A stretch of DNA of 64,000 bases from Neolewinella lacunae. Lineage in GTDB: Bacteria; Bacteroidota; Bacteroidia; Chitinophagales; Saprospiraceae. Below, piece by piece: positions 1 through 10,016 of this stretch. A program made the position numbers and the translations under genes. A model generated the notes under the pieces. That model did no database searches. It saw only the letters and a program-made list of their open reading frames with translations, and was not told where the DNA came from. How positions within the stretch are numbered: the stretch's first letter is position 1; each line of letters opens with the position of its first letter. Where the stretch lies: contig NZ_JACSIT010000067.1 of NCBI RefSeq assembly GCF_014349155.1, forward strand, positions 124,001 through 188,000, read 5' to 3'.

Positions 1-764
1 TCATGGGCCCCCAGATGATGGATGACCTGAAGCGCCAGGCCGAGCGCTTCGACACCGTGGTGAAGCACGAGTTGATTGAGCGCGTTGATTTTACCGGGCC
101 AATCCACAAGATCTACACGGAGACCGGGGAAGAAATCCTGGCCCACACCGTGATCGTCTCCACCGGCGCGAGTGCCCGCTGGCTGGGATTGGAAAGCGAG
201 CAGCGCCTGATGAACCACGGGGTAAGTGCCTGCGCGGTTTGCGACGGCTTTTTCTACCGCGGCAAGGAAACGGCCATCGTGGGGGCCGGGGACAGCGCCT
301 GCGAAGAAGCCCTCTACCTGAGCAACCTCTGCCCGACGGTCCACATGCTCGTGCGCCGCGACGAAATGCGCGCCAGCAAAATCATGCAGGACCGCGTCAT
401 CCAGCAGAAAAACATCAAGATCTACTGGAACACCGAAGTGGAAGAAATTCTGGGCGACGACCACGTCACCGGCGTGCGGGTGTTCAACAACCAGACGGGC
501 GAAAAGCAGGACATTGCGGTGGCGGGTTTCTTCATCGCCATTGGCCACGTCCCCAACACTTCCATGTTTAAGGATTGGCTGGACATGGAAAGCACGGGCT
601 ACCTGATTCACCAGCCGAACACGACCAAGACCAACGTTCCGGGCGTCTTCGTTTCCGGCGATGCGGCCGACCACGTTTACCGGCAGGCCATCACCGCCGC
701 CGGGACGGGCTGCATGGCGGCCCTTGATGCCGAGCGCTACCTGGGCAGCATCGGGGTGATTTAG
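1..764 (+). CDS. trxB: Thioredoxin reductase (5'-truncated by window edge)
   Basis: FAD/NADPH-dependent disulfide reductase that reduces thioredoxin in the cytoplasm. The visible 253 residues contain the redox-active pair in CAVCDGFFYRG, the NADPH-binding motif GAGDSACEEALYL and the C-terminal FAD motif GVFVSGDAADHVYRQAITAAGTG. All three are in the order seen in TrxB. The family is usually about 310-320 residues, so roughly 60 N-terminal residues, including the first FAD GxGxxG motif, lie before the window. The first visible Met is internal, not a start. CAVC replaces the common CATC, a conservative change. Confidence 0.95.
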   Translation, partial: MGPQMMDDLKRQAERFDTVVKHELIERVDFTGPIHKIYTETGEEILAHTVIVSTGASARWLGLESEQRLMNHGVSACAVCDGFFYRGKETAIVGAGDSACEEALYLSNLCPTVHMLVRRDEMRASKIMQDRVIQQKNIKIYWNTEVEEILGDDHVTGVRVFNNQTGEKQDIAVAGFFIAIGHVPNTSMFKDWLDMESTGYLIHQPNTTKTNVPGVFVSGDAADHVYRQAITAAGTGCMAALDAERYLGSIGVI

Positions 765-1473
765 CGCTGGTTGGGACTTTAGTGTACTGGAAATCTTCCC
801 CTGTGGCGGCGTAGCTTTCGGCGCTTGACCTACCCTGCTCTCCCCCTTTGGGGGTTGGGGGGCCAACGAACTCCCCCCTTCGGGGGGTCGGGGGGGAGCA
901 CCTGCGGCCGCGCCCTGCTGCTACTGGCTAACTGCTAATTTTCGGGCCTTGCACACTAACGCGGCAGCGGCTGTCGTTTGCCAAGCACCTTCCCCCACCC
1001 AGTTATAATTACAAGCTCGAAAATTCCGACTCATGCTGCTGCGGAGTGCCTGGCTTTTGTCTTTACTAGTCAGATCTCACTGGTCACCGTTTGGTGCTGA
1101 AACTCAAGATCCCGGGCCGCAGTGGCTACGGGGAAATCCTTGCCCGACGGGCCGGAGGCCAAGAAAAGGTTTACGGACGACGGGACAAAACCACTGCACT
1201 ACGATTCCCCACCGCTCCCTAAAGGATGGAGCGCCTTAACACCCCGAAGGAAAATTTCGTAGTACTTTTGCCCCGCTTTATCAACCAAGACCGGCCATCC
1301 GTTCACGCGGACAGCTGGCGTTTCTCCCCGGATTTGCTACAGATCCAAACATTTTGAACCTGATAACAATAGTGGGCACTGGCGACCGTTTTGCAAGCAG
1401 TACGGCGGTTCACCCTGGCCTGATATCGTTAAATTCGTAATCCCATGTCCGTACCGCGCCGGACGGTTAAACA
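765..1473. other. Intergenic region of about 700 bp
   Basis: I see no convincing gene. A 68-codon ORF at 1033-1239 has no recognisable features and is probably chance. The region holds one copy of the bipartite dispersed element (829-915). It also holds a possible Bacteroidota -7 box, TACTTTTG, at 1263-1270, about 200 bp upstream of the PorP gene. Confidence 0.6.
829..915 (-). repeat. Bipartite dispersed element, copy a (long form)
   Basis: On the minus strand the 18-bp box GGGCGCGGNCGCAGGTGC lies at 915-898 with N = C. It is followed by a C-run/G-run hairpin module and a second box, AGAGCAGGGTAGG, at 841-829. The same long form with the G/C hairpin is found at 36571-36637 and 62045-62111. 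Confidence 0.8.
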
Positions 1474-2436
1474 ATGTTTATGAAGTACGCCCGACTCTTA
1501 GGTCTGGGGATTGTATTGTCGCTGATGAGCGGCAATGGCCTCTTTGCTCAACAACTTTCGCTTTTCACCCAGTACCGGGAGAATGCCACCATTATTAACC
1601 CTGCGGCCATGGAAAGTGATTTCCTGACCTTTGGTTACAACATGTCTTTTGGGGCCAACTACCGCAGGCAGTGGGCCGGGCAGCAGAACACCCCGGAGAC
1701 GCAATCGATCCGTTTTTCCTACATCAATTCCCAGGCTTCGGGAGTGGCCCTCACCGGGGGTGGCTACCTGATGAACGACCAGACGGGGCCTACCGGGTTT
1801 ACGGGGGCTTACGGTCGGGTGGGAGCCGTCATCAGCCGGGACCCGGAAGAAGGGGGCATCAGCGTGGGGCTTTCCGCTGGCTACGTGGGCTACAGCGTGC
1901 GGGTCAGTGAGCTGGTTTTTCAGCAAAACGGCGAACCGCTCAGTGGGACGGACATCGGACAGGGGCACCCCGACATTGGCCTGGGCGTTTATGCGTACCG
2001 CTACGCCAGTGATTACAGCATGTTCTACGGCGGCATTTCGGTACCCCAGCTGCTGGGTCTGGACCTCACCTTCCAGAACGAAAACGGCCAATTCAACATC
2101 CAGCGCCTGCGGCACTTTTACGGCATGGCGGGCTGGTATTTATTTACCGGTTCTGACAGCTTCCTGGAGCTGAGCTCGTGGGTGAAGTACGTGGAAGGGG
2201 CGCCGTTGAATGCGGACATCAGCCTGCGTTACCAATTGCCCAGTGCGCCCTACATGGGTGCGGGCATCAGCACGGCGGGTAACTTCCATTTCGAGGCGGG
2301 CCTGAACATCGGGCAGTCTTACAATTCCGACACCAACTTCCGGATTGGCTATGGCTTCGACTATTCCTTCAGCAGTTTCGGCCCCAGCGTTGGTGGCACC
2401 CACGAGCTGCAAGTAGCCGTGGCGCTCATCCGCTAG
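1474..2436 (+). CDS. PorP/SprF-family type IX secretion outer-membrane protein
   Basis: Predicted outer-membrane beta-barrel of the PorP/SprF family. Members of this family help T9SS substrates with type-B C-terminal domains reach the cell surface. It has a signal peptide (residues 1 to about 25, ending near GLFAQ) and the family signature QYRENATIINPAAM near the mature N-terminus. Gly/aromatic-rich amphipathic strands run through to the C-terminus. At 320 residues the length is normal. The start could also be the Met two codons downstream (1480). The gene lies 70 bp upstream of a giant type-B cargo protein, the usual cargo/PorP pairing. Confidence 0.9.
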   Translation: MFMKYARLLGLGIVLSLMSGNGLFAQQLSLFTQYRENATIINPAAMESDFLTFGYNMSFGANYRRQWAGQQNTPETQSIRFSYINSQASGVALTGGGYLMNDQTGPTGFTGAYGRVGAVISRDPEEGGISVGLSAGYVGYSVRVSELVFQQNGEPLSGTDIGQGHPDIGLGVYAYRYASDYSMFYGGISVPQLLGLDLTFQNENGQFNIQRLRHFYGMAGWYLFTGSDSFLELSSWVKYVEGAPLNADISLRYQLPSAPYMGAGISTAGNFHFEAGLNIGQSYNSDTNFRIGYGFDYSFSSFGPSVGGTHELQVAVALIR

Positions 2437-2506
2437 CCCGGGGTAGCCGCAACGGGCTCCCACAGTAATCTCACATTCCTAGGTCTTTTTTTACAAGTTT
2501 CTACCC

Positions 2507-5500
2507 ATGCGGTACCTATTTACTCTTCTTGGCTTGGTTGCTGGCCTAACGGTCTTCAGCCAGGAGGTTTCTACCACCTTCATTCTGCCCGATGTTGCTG
2601 CCAACAATAACTCGGAGGTTTGCTTACCCATCACGGTCATCAACTTCTCGGCCGGCATTGAATTCGGGTTTGCCCTCCGGACGGAAAAGCCCGAGGACGG
2701 TGGAGCCCTTACGTTCACCCGCGTGCAGAACCTCAACCCCATGATCCCGAACTTCGACATGGGGGATTTCGACCTGACCACTTACGTCAACGATGGACTC
2801 ATCACCGTGCGTTGGAGGAATTACGGCGCCAACCAAACCTGTGTGGATGCTCCCTCCACCGTAACGCTGCCCGACAACGCCATCCTCTTCGAAGTTTGCT
2901 ACAACGTCGTAGGGGCCATCGCGACGAACCATCCGGTAACCTTTTTTGACAAGCCCGACGACGACCCCTTTGACGGGGTGGACGACTCGGTTCCCGTGAT
3001 TTTCAACAAGCGCGCCCAGTGTACGCAAGGGAACGATGCGTTTCCGGGCATCGACAACGGTTCGGTAACCATCGGCGTGAGCCCCGTGGTCTTGAACGTT
3101 GTCCCCCAGCCGGGTCTTTACCAACCGGGTGACACCTACTGTGTGGACGTAGTGGCCGAATCGGGCTTCACGGCGCTCAAGGGTTTTCAGTTTGGCCTAC
3201 AGTTTGACAATACCATCCTGCGGTCCGTTTCCGCCACGGCCAATACCATGCTTCCCCAGCATACGAACGCCAGCTACAATTTATTCGGGGGTAATTCTTT
3301 CTACGGCGTTTGGTCTCCCTTTGGGGATATTTCCGCAACACTGGCCCCGGGCACGACCATTGTCACGGCTTGTTTCGAGATCATTGGTGAGTGTAGTGAC
3401 CGCACCGATATTCAGGTTGGGCCTTCGCCGTCGAACGGCTTCCGGCCCGTGGAAGCCAATGGTACGGGACCTGGCCTGACCAGCGTCCCCGTCATCCCCG
3501 GTGGTACCCGTCTGATCGTTGACGACTGCAATCCCGCGGGTTTCGATGTGGTGGTGGATTGCCCCGATGGCCCCATCAACTTTAACGATACGGACGTTTG
3601 CGTACAAATCAAGGCCGGCACCGACTTTATGAACATGCGGGCGATGGACTACCTCATCAGCTGGGACCCCGCCGTGCTGGAGTACACGCGCATCCAGAAT
3701 CGCAACCCGGCACTTTTCATCAACGAGAACAGCGACTACGACATTACCCAAACCGGCAATGGCCGCCTGGGCTTTGACTGGGATGCTTTGACCAACCAAC
3801 AGCCTTCTCTGCCAGCGGGGGCGGTGGTTTTTGAAATTTGCTTCAACGCCATCGGCTTTGGCGGTACGAGTGCCATTTCGGTCTCCGACCTGCTCAACGA
3901 CATCCGTTCCACCACCACCACTTTCAACGGGGTGAACCCCACCAACTGCGCCATCACCATTGAGCGTCCGCAGGGAGTGGCCATTGATTTCCCCGACGAA
4001 ATCGGCTTCAGCAGCACCCAGGACGGCTGTTTTGACCTGGAGGTATCCAGTTTCAGTAACGTCAACCAATTCACTCTGTACATTTCCCTGAACGGGGCAT
4101 TGTTTGATTTCCGCAGTTTCAGTGCGGCGGTCCCCGGTGTTACCGCAGTAGAACTTGCTCCGGGACTCCTGCAACTCAACTACAACGGGCCGGTGCTCAA
4201 CCTGGCGGACGGGGCTTCTTTGGGTTCCCTCTGCTACCGCGCCGATCCGGCAGCCGACCCGGCCGACTGTGCTGAACTCGGCCTGGCCTCCTTCATCTTC
4301 AGCCAGGTCTTTACTACCGAAAGTGAAGGCAACTCCGTTCCCGTTGAATCGCTGGACGGCGAAGCCTGCGTGCTTTTCCCGAACGGATTTGGCCTCATTG
4401 TGAGCGATGCCGAAGGTTTTATCTCCGATGAAGTTTGTGTGCCCGTAAGCGTCACCCGCTTTACGGACGTCACCTCCGCTTCCATGAACTTCACTTTCGA
4501 CCCTGCCATGGTTACTTTTGACCGGGTGAACTTTTCGGGTCCGTGGACGGGCCTCACGGCGGCCAACGTAAACACGGCCAATGCAGCCATTGGCAGCATC
4601 AACATCACCTGGTCCACCACTGCTCCTGCGGGGCTCAACATCGCTAATACGGATACCGTGCAGGTATTCGAGCTTTGCTTCACCACCCTTGCCGAGGATG
4701 GTTGTATTGACATTGAGCCGGAAGACGGTGCGGACCCAACCACGACCACGGCCTCCGGTCCCGGCAGCATTGTCTACCGCGCTGGTGAATTGTGCCTGGA
4801 AGACCGCCTGGTGCTGCTCAACATTCAGGCCATCCCCGCCAGCTGTGCCGGTGCGGACGATGGCATGATCATCTTCGAAACTGCCGCACGCCCCAACAAT
4901 GAAGACATCTTCATCCGTACCGATAACCCCGTGCGTTTTGGCAACACGGGTTCGGTGGGTGGGCTCCTGCCCGGCACGCAGAGCTATACGATTTACAATG
5001 CCAGTGGAAGCGTCAGCCTGACGGGAACAATCGAGATTGGCGTTGACCCCGCCAATGCGGCAGTGGCCGTTGCCGGCGACGATACCGAACTGAGCTGTGG
5101 CCAAAACTCCTCGGCGGTCATCAACGGCCGCAACAACGTGGGCACCACTTTCCAGCTTTTCATTCTGCAACCCGACGGCAACCCCCGCTCCGTTCGTACC
5201 GGTAACGTCAGCAACGACGGCAACGTAGTAGCTTCCGTGACCGAGCCCGGCACTTACATCCTTGAAGTGACCAGTATGGCGGGCTGTAAGGCCCAGGATA
5301 CCGTCATCGTCAACAGTGCCAACCAACCCACCGCCGAAGCGGGCGAGGCCACCCTTATCCTCGATTGTACCAATGAATTCCTGACACTTTCCGGGGATGG
5401 CTCGAGTGAGGGGGCTAACGTCGGATACCTCTGGGAGCGCATCAACGGCCAAGGTGATGTTCTTGCCGAAGTAGGCACCACCCGCGACGTCAACGTCAAT

Positions 5501-8410
5501 ATGGGTGGGCGGTACCGCCTCACGGTTACTTTCCGCGATGTACAGTGCTCCAATACGGACGAGGTGGTAGTCCGTGACGAACGCGTTATCCCTAACAGCA
5601 TTCTCCCGACGGAGGCACCACTAAACTGTGATGACAGTCCCCTGATCCTCACCATTGGCCCCGCCGAAAACAACGTGGAATACGCCTGGTCGCGCCTCAA
5701 CGAAGGTATGGTGCTCGGGACCAACAATACGTTCACCCCCACGGAAACGGGTACTTACGTAGTAGAGCTGCGCAATACCCTGACCAACTGTGCGCGGGTG
5801 GATACGGTGGTGGTCATTCCCAGCATCGGTGCGCCGGGCATTCTCCCGCTGGAAGGCCTGACGATGAACTGTTCGCCGGATACCCTGCGCTTGTCTCCCA
5901 CCTACGAGAATGTTTCGGGAACGACTACTTACCTGTGGAGCACCGAAGATGGCCGGGTGGTCATTACGGAGCTCGACGAGCCCTCTCCCCGCGTTGTCCT
6001 GCCCGGCACTTACCAGGTAGTGGTGTCCAATGGTGAATGTCGGGACAGCCTCTCCATTGTGGTGGGCGACCCCGTTACGCCCACCGTTAATGCTGGCGCG
6101 GACGCCGAGATCCTTTGCCAGCAAACCTTCCGCCTGGAAGGTGCGGGCAGCACCACTACGGGTTCCAGCCTCAGCTACCAGTGGTTCACGGCAGGGGAAG
6201 CAATCCCGATGGGCGCTGCCCAGGCCGTAGTAGTAGACCAGCCCGGAACCTACGTTTTGCGGGTGACGGACGACGTCACTGGCTGTGTCGGTACCGACAC
6301 GGTAGTCCTGACCCCTCCCATGGGTTTCCCCGTGTACGAGCTTGCGGACACGATCGGTGGACTGGGCTGCGCGAACGACATGATCACTATTGGCGTTACC
6401 GTGGCCAACCCCGCCGACTATACCTACCGGTGGGCCGACCCCATGGGCAACGAAATCAGTACGAACCGCACCGCCCAGGCCAACAGCCCGGGCTTGTACT
6501 CCGTTACGATCACCAACCCGGCAACCAACTGTCAGGCCATTGACCAGGTCTTCGTCGATGACGATGCCAATACGCCCCCCTTCGTCACCTTCCGCCAGAA
6601 CAGCATTGACATCACTTGTGAATCCGGACCAGCCCTGATCGATGCCAGCGGCTCAACGGACGGGTCTTTCTTCGAGTACGTCTGGTCTTCCAGCAACGGC
6701 GGCGAAGAGCCCGCTACCCAGGGTAATGACACCCTGATTGTGCGCAGTGCGGGTACTTACCGCCTGACCATCCGCAACCTGGCTACGGAGTGTGAATCCT
6801 TCCGGGAAGTGGTCGTAACGGACAGCCGTGACTTCCCCAACGTAGAAGCCGTAGAAGGCTTGCAGTTGGATTGTGACACCCGCGAAACCGTCATTGGCGT
6901 CAACATTTTGGACCAGCCCAATAGCTACAACATCCAGTGGGTAGGACCGCCTGCAGCCGATACCCTGCCCCTTAACGTCGACCGCATCACGGTAACGGTG
7001 GGTGGTACGTACACGGCGGTGGTCATCAACCCCATTTCCAGCTGTGTTACGCCGATCACCATCCGCGTCGAGGACCTGGTGGACAGCATTGCCACGCTTT
7101 CGATCATGCAGCCTGATTCTTTCGATTGCAACAATACAACGATTACCATTGACGCTACGGATTCCGAACTGGGCAACACCTCGCCCGACAATATCCAGTG
7201 GTTGAGCCTTGATGGTAACAACATAACTCCGCCCACTGGCTCCCTCATCGTTTCCGTGGATGGCCCCGGGGATTACATCCTGGCCATCACCGACGGCAAT
7301 GGCTGTGAAGTACGCGATACCGTTACGGTGGCCGCTGCACTGGGGACTCCCTTTGCCCAGGCTGGCCCGCCGGTAGAGGTTGACTGTGGAGAGATGCCCC
7401 AGTTGGACGGCAGCATGAGTACGCCCGCGCCGGGTGCCAACGTCACCTACTTCTGGAGCTCTGCCGATGGAGGGAGCATCATTAGCGGTGAAGCTACGGC
7501 CCGCCCCTTCGTCAGTGGCCCGGGCACCTACCAGCTCGTCGTTACCAACCTGAACAACGGCTGTGCGGATACTTCGTCGACCACCGTAATGCTCAACGCC
7601 CAGATTGCCGCCGACCTGCCCGCCAACTTCAGCACCTGTGAACTGACCTTCACCGTTGACGCCAACCTGCCCGCCGGAACCACCGGGGTATGGTCCTCCT
7701 TCAACGACGACGGTGCCAGCTTCACGGCCGAAGCCAACCAGGCCACCGTCACCGAACTGGCCAACGGCATCACTTTGGTGTGGACCCTCTCCGCGCCCGA
7801 CTGTCCCGAGTACAGTTCCGATACCGTCCGCATCACCCCTGAGTCCGCTCCCACGGCCAATAACGACGTACTGGAAGTGGGTGGAACCGAAACCGTAGGC
7901 CGCGTCAATCTGCTGACCAACGACCAACGGACGGGCGCAGTTACCGTCCGGTTGCTCACGGAGCCCAGCTTTGGGGAGATCCTCTCCAACCTCAACGGAG
8001 ACATCACCTTCGAGGCACCCCAGGGCCTCTCGGCGACGACGATGATCGACTACGAACTGTGTAGCGTAGCCTGCCCGACGCGCTGTGATACGGCCACCCT
8101 GACCATTCGCAGCAGTGCCGACGGGGCCAACCCTACGGTGTTCAATGCCTTTACGCCCAACGGCGACGGCATGAATGATTTCTTCGTTTTCGACATCCTG
8201 ACGCTGCGCCCTGATGAATTTCCCGACAACGAGATCATCATCTTCAACCGCTGGGGAGACATCCTCTACGAAGCTTCTCCCTACGCAAACAACTGGGATG
8301 GCCGCAACCAGAATGGACAGGACGTGCCCGAAGGTACTTACTACTATATCCTCCGCCTGAACATCGGCGAAGGAGAGATCATCCGAGGAGACGTTACCGT
8401 CATCAGGTAA
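2507..8410 (+). CDS. Giant multidomain surface protein with T9SS type-B (gliding-type) C-terminal domain
   Basis: A 1967-residue secreted protein. Residues 1-19 form a signal peptide ending in VFSQ. Roughly residues 20-770 contain about five cohesin-like beta domains (repeated 'VCxPVxVxxF...FxxxxDPAxL...ICFxxxG' pattern). Roughly 800-1780 contain about ten PKD/Ig-like repeats (recurring 'PGTYxLxVTN..xGC' ends with paired cysteines). An Ig-like domain follows at about 1785-1870. The end is a CHU_C/gliding-associated domain (FNAFTPNGDGMNDFF ... NRWGDILYE ... WDGRNQNGQDVPEGTYYYILRL). It is probably an adhesin or surface-layer component exported by the T9SS with the upstream PorP/SprF protein. 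The domain boundaries are my estimate. Confidence 0.92.
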   Translation: MRYLFTLLGLVAGLTVFSQEVSTTFILPDVAANNNSEVCLPITVINFSAGIEFGFALRTEKPEDGGALTFTRVQNLNPMIPNFDMGDFDLTTYVNDGLITVRWRNYGANQTCVDAPSTVTLPDNAILFEVCYNVVGAIATNHPVTFFDKPDDDPFDGVDDSVPVIFNKRAQCTQGNDAFPGIDNGSVTIGVSPVVLNVVPQPGLYQPGDTYCVDVVAESGFTALKGFQFGLQFDNTILRSVSATANTMLPQHTNASYNLFGGNSFYGVWSPFGDISATLAPGTTIVTACFEIIGECSDRTDIQVGPSPSNGFRPVEANGTGPGLTSVPVIPGGTRLIVDDCNPAGFDVVVDCPDGPINFNDTDVCVQIKAGTDFMNMRAMDYLISWDPAVLEYTRIQNRNPALFINENSDYDITQTGNGRLGFDWDALTNQQPSLPAGAVVFEICFNAIGFGGTSAISVSDLLNDIRSTTTTFNGVNPTNCAITIERPQGVAIDFPDEIGFSSTQDGCFDLEVSSFSNVNQFTLYISLNGALFDFRSFSAAVPGVTAVELAPGLLQLNYNGPVLNLADGASLGSLCYRADPAADPADCAELGLASFIFSQVFTTESEGNSVPVESLDGEACVLFPNGFGLIVSDAEGFISDEVCVPVSVTRFTDVTSASMNFTFDPAMVTFDRVNFSGPWTGLTAANVNTANAAIGSINITWSTTAPAGLNIANTDTVQVFELCFTTLAEDGCIDIEPEDGADPTTTTASGPGSIVYRAGELCLEDRLVLLNIQAIPASCAGADDGMIIFETAARPNNEDIFIRTDNPVRFGNTGSVGGLLPGTQSYTIYNASGSVSLTGTIEIGVDPANAAVAVAGDDTELSCGQNSSAVINGRNNVGTTFQLFILQPDGNPRSVRTGNVSNDGNVVASVTEPGTYILEVTSMAGCKAQDTVIVNSANQPTAEAGEATLILDCTNEFLTLSGDGSSEGANVGYLWERINGQGDVLAEVGTTRDVNVNMGGRYRLTVTFRDVQCSNTDEVVVRDERVIPNSILPTEAPLNCDDSPLILTIGPAENNVEYAWSRLNEGMVLGTNNTFTPTETGTYVVELRNTLTNCARVDTVVVIPSIGAPGILPLEGLTMNCSPDTLRLSPTYENVSGTTTYLWSTEDGRVVITELDEPSPRVVLPGTYQVVVSNGECRDSLSIVVGDPVTPTVNAGADAEILCQQTFRLEGAGSTTTGSSLSYQWFTAGEAIPMGAAQAVVVDQPGTYVLRVTDDVTGCVGTDTVVLTPPMGFPVYELADTIGGLGCANDMITIGVTVANPADYTYRWADPMGNEISTNRTAQANSPGLYSVTITNPATNCQAIDQVFVDDDANTPPFVTFRQNSIDITCESGPALIDASGSTDGSFFEYVWSSSNGGEEPATQGNDTLIVRSAGTYRLTIRNLATECESFREVVVTDSRDFPNVEAVEGLQLDCDTRETVIGVNILDQPNSYNIQWVGPPAADTLPLNVDRITVTVGGTYTAVVINPISSCVTPITIRVEDLVDSIATLSIMQPDSFDCNNTTITIDATDSELGNTSPDNIQWLSLDGNNITPPTGSLIVSVDGPGDYILAITDGNGCEVRDTVTVAAALGTPFAQAGPPVEVDCGEMPQLDGSMSTPAPGANVTYFWSSADGGSIISGEATARPFVSGPGTYQLVVTNLNNGCADTSSTTVMLNAQIAADLPANFSTCELTFTVDANLPAGTTGVWSSFNDDGASFTAEANQATVTELANGITLVWTLSAPDCPEYSSDTVRITPESAPTANNDVLEVGGTETVGRVNLLTNDQRTGAVTVRLLTEPSFGEILSNLNGDITFEAPQGLSATTMIDYELCSVACPTRCDTATLTIRSSADGANPTVFNAFTPNGDGMNDFFVFDILTLRPDEFPDNEIIIFNRWGDILYEASPYANNWDGRNQNGQDVPEGTYYYILRLNIGEGEIIRGDVTVIR

Positions 8411-8435
8411 ATCTCCGGGCAAGTACCCAAATGAG

Positions 8436-8478
8436 AAGCGCCGCGGTCAGTACTGATCGCGGCGCTTTTCGTTTTTTT
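8436..8478 (+). terminator. Rho-independent terminator of the giant surface gene
   Basis: A 10-bp perfect stem (AAGCGCCGCG at 8436-8445 with CGCGGCGCTT at 8458-8467) encloses a further self-complementary TCAGTACTGA and is followed by a T-run. It lies 25 bp after the stop codon, between convergent genes. Confidence 0.9.
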
Positions 8479-8559
8479 ATGGTGTAGTAAACCTGGATTA
8501 TGGATGCGCGGCATCCTCCAAGTTCTTAAAAATTTTAGACACGCTCTAAGCGCCCTTAC

Positions 8560-8580
8560 CTCTTTAGTGGTTCAAAAAAA
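8560..8580. repeat. Single copy of the 'GTGGTTCAAAAA' repeat family
   Basis: The sequence TCTTTAGTGGTTCAAAAAAA matches the reverse-strand form of the repeat at 52363-52670, 53219-53238 and 63130-63440. Confidence 0.55.
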
Positions 8581-8614
8581 CCGTCGGGTTTACCCGGGGC
8601 GAAGGAAGCAGCGC

Positions 8615-9874
8615 CTAAGCTTTTCCCCGGCGGGCGAGTTCCTGGTGAATGAGTTTAAGCTCCCGGCCCATTTCTCCGGTGACGGAGGCATTTTCCTGGG
8701 CCCGCCGCGTAAGGTAAGGGAGTACTTCTTTTACGGGGCCGTAGACCAGGTATTTGGCCACGTTGTAGCCGCCGGCCGCCAGATTGAAGGTGAGGTTATC
8801 GCTCATGCCCAGGAGTTGGGCAAACTGGATGTGGGGGTGGCTGCGGGGCACTTGGGCTGCGGCCAGCAACTCTGTCGTCAGGCGGATGCTCGCTTCGTTG
8901 TGGCTGCCTACGCAGCAGGCGATGGTATTGATGTTGTCGATGCAGTAGCGCAGCGCCGTGTTGTAGTCGTGATGGGTAGCTTCGAGGCTCGGCTGGATGG
9001 GGCTGGGGTAGCCTTTCTCCTCCGCCCGGGCTTTTTCCTTGACCATATAGGCACCGCGCACCAGTTTGGCCCCCAGCAGATAGCCTTCCTGACGGGCGCG
9101 GGTGTGGCTATCGATCAGAAACTGTAGCCGGTCGTGGCGGTAGAGCTGGAAGGTATTCAGTACGATGACTTTCTCCCGGTTGTAGCGGGCCATCATCTTA
9201 TTGGCCAACTGATCGATGGTATTCTGCATCCACGATTCTTCGGCGTCGATGTAAACCTGGATGCCGAATTTCTCCGCCTGCCCACAGATGGCATCCAGCC
9301 TCCGCAGCAGGGCCTGGAACTGGCTATGGGTATCGTCGTCGAAGTCAATCTCCTGCTCATTGAGCCACTCCAGCATCGCATCCGAAGAAAGGCCGGTGAT
9401 CTTCACCACCACGGCCGCAGAGGCCTCGGTTTCGCGACTGAACTCAATGGCCCGCAGGACCTCCTTCATGAACACATTATAGTCTTCTTCGGAGTTCTTG
9501 GCCTCTGCACCGTAATCCAGGATGCTTTTCACATTCCGCTCGAAGAGACGCTCGATGGTGGGCAGCGCCGTTACCAGGCTGGTACCGCCCACAAATTGCC
9601 GGTAAATCGTGTTTTTCACGGACCACTCCGCCCCCGGCAGGCCGAGCTTCACCGCACCTACGCCCAAGGAAGACATAATGCTCGTGAGCCAGTTCAGGCC
9701 CATGAGCTGGAAAAGGCGAGCGGAATACTTCAACTCCGCATCGCTCAAGTGGCGGAAGGTTTTTTCCGTATCGGAAAAATCCGGCAGGGGGAGGGCTTGC
9801 TCCATCGCCACCAAGTCCTTGGCAGCTTGCTCGGCCAGGGGGAATTTCCGCACGGGGCCACTCGTATCTTTCAT
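8615..9874 (-). CDS. putA: Proline dehydrogenase (monofunctional)
   Basis: FAD enzyme oxidising L-proline to pyrroline-5-carboxylate, the first step of proline catabolism. The 419 residues carry the ProDH barrel motifs VYIDAEESW, GAKLVRGAYMVKEKA, CVGSHNE and C-terminal YGPVKEVLPYLTRRAQEN (substrate-binding arginines). No aldehyde-dehydrogenase or DNA-binding domain is fused, so it is the short type. The gene converges on the giant surface gene. An ornithine aminotransferase near 50 kb shares the pyrroline-5-carboxylate intermediate but is not linked. The symbol is used loosely; prodh would serve equally. Confidence 0.93.
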   Translation of the reverse strand: MKDTSGPVRKFPLAEQAAKDLVAMEQALPLPDFSDTEKTFRHLSDAELKYSARLFQLMGLNWLTSIMSSLGVGAVKLGLPGAEWSVKNTIYRQFVGGTSLVTALPTIERLFERNVKSILDYGAEAKNSEEDYNVFMKEVLRAIEFSRETEASAAVVVKITGLSSDAMLEWLNEQEIDFDDDTHSQFQALLRRLDAICGQAEKFGIQVYIDAEESWMQNTIDQLANKMMARYNREKVIVLNTFQLYRHDRLQFLIDSHTRARQEGYLLGAKLVRGAYMVKEKARAEEKGYPSPIQPSLEATHHDYNTALRYCIDNINTIACCVGSHNEASIRLTTELLAAAQVPRSHPHIQFAQLLGMSDNLTFNLAAGGYNVAKYLVYGPVKEVLPYLTRRAQENASVTGEMGRELKLIHQELARRGKA

Positions 9875-10016
9875 CTTCTAATCTTGATTGGGCACGCAAA
9901 TATCGTTCTAACGCAGCAATTGGGTTCAGGTTTCCCGGCGGCTCCCTGGTGGTCTTTCAAACGTAAATTTTTGGGTAATCTGCAGCACCTCGCCCAATTT
10001 TTATGGGTGCAGCCCT

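Noticed and set aside
1033-1239. 68-codon ORF in the gap before the PorP gene
   Set aside because: No hydrophobic or domain pattern, and composition is like the surrounding non-coding DNA.
3281-5452. 723-codon minus-strand ORF inside the giant surface gene, and a similar 589-codon one at 6653-8422
   Set aside because: They are antisense shadows of a GC-rich, repetitive real gene. They have no domain signals, and the sense frame has clear secretion and repeat motifs.
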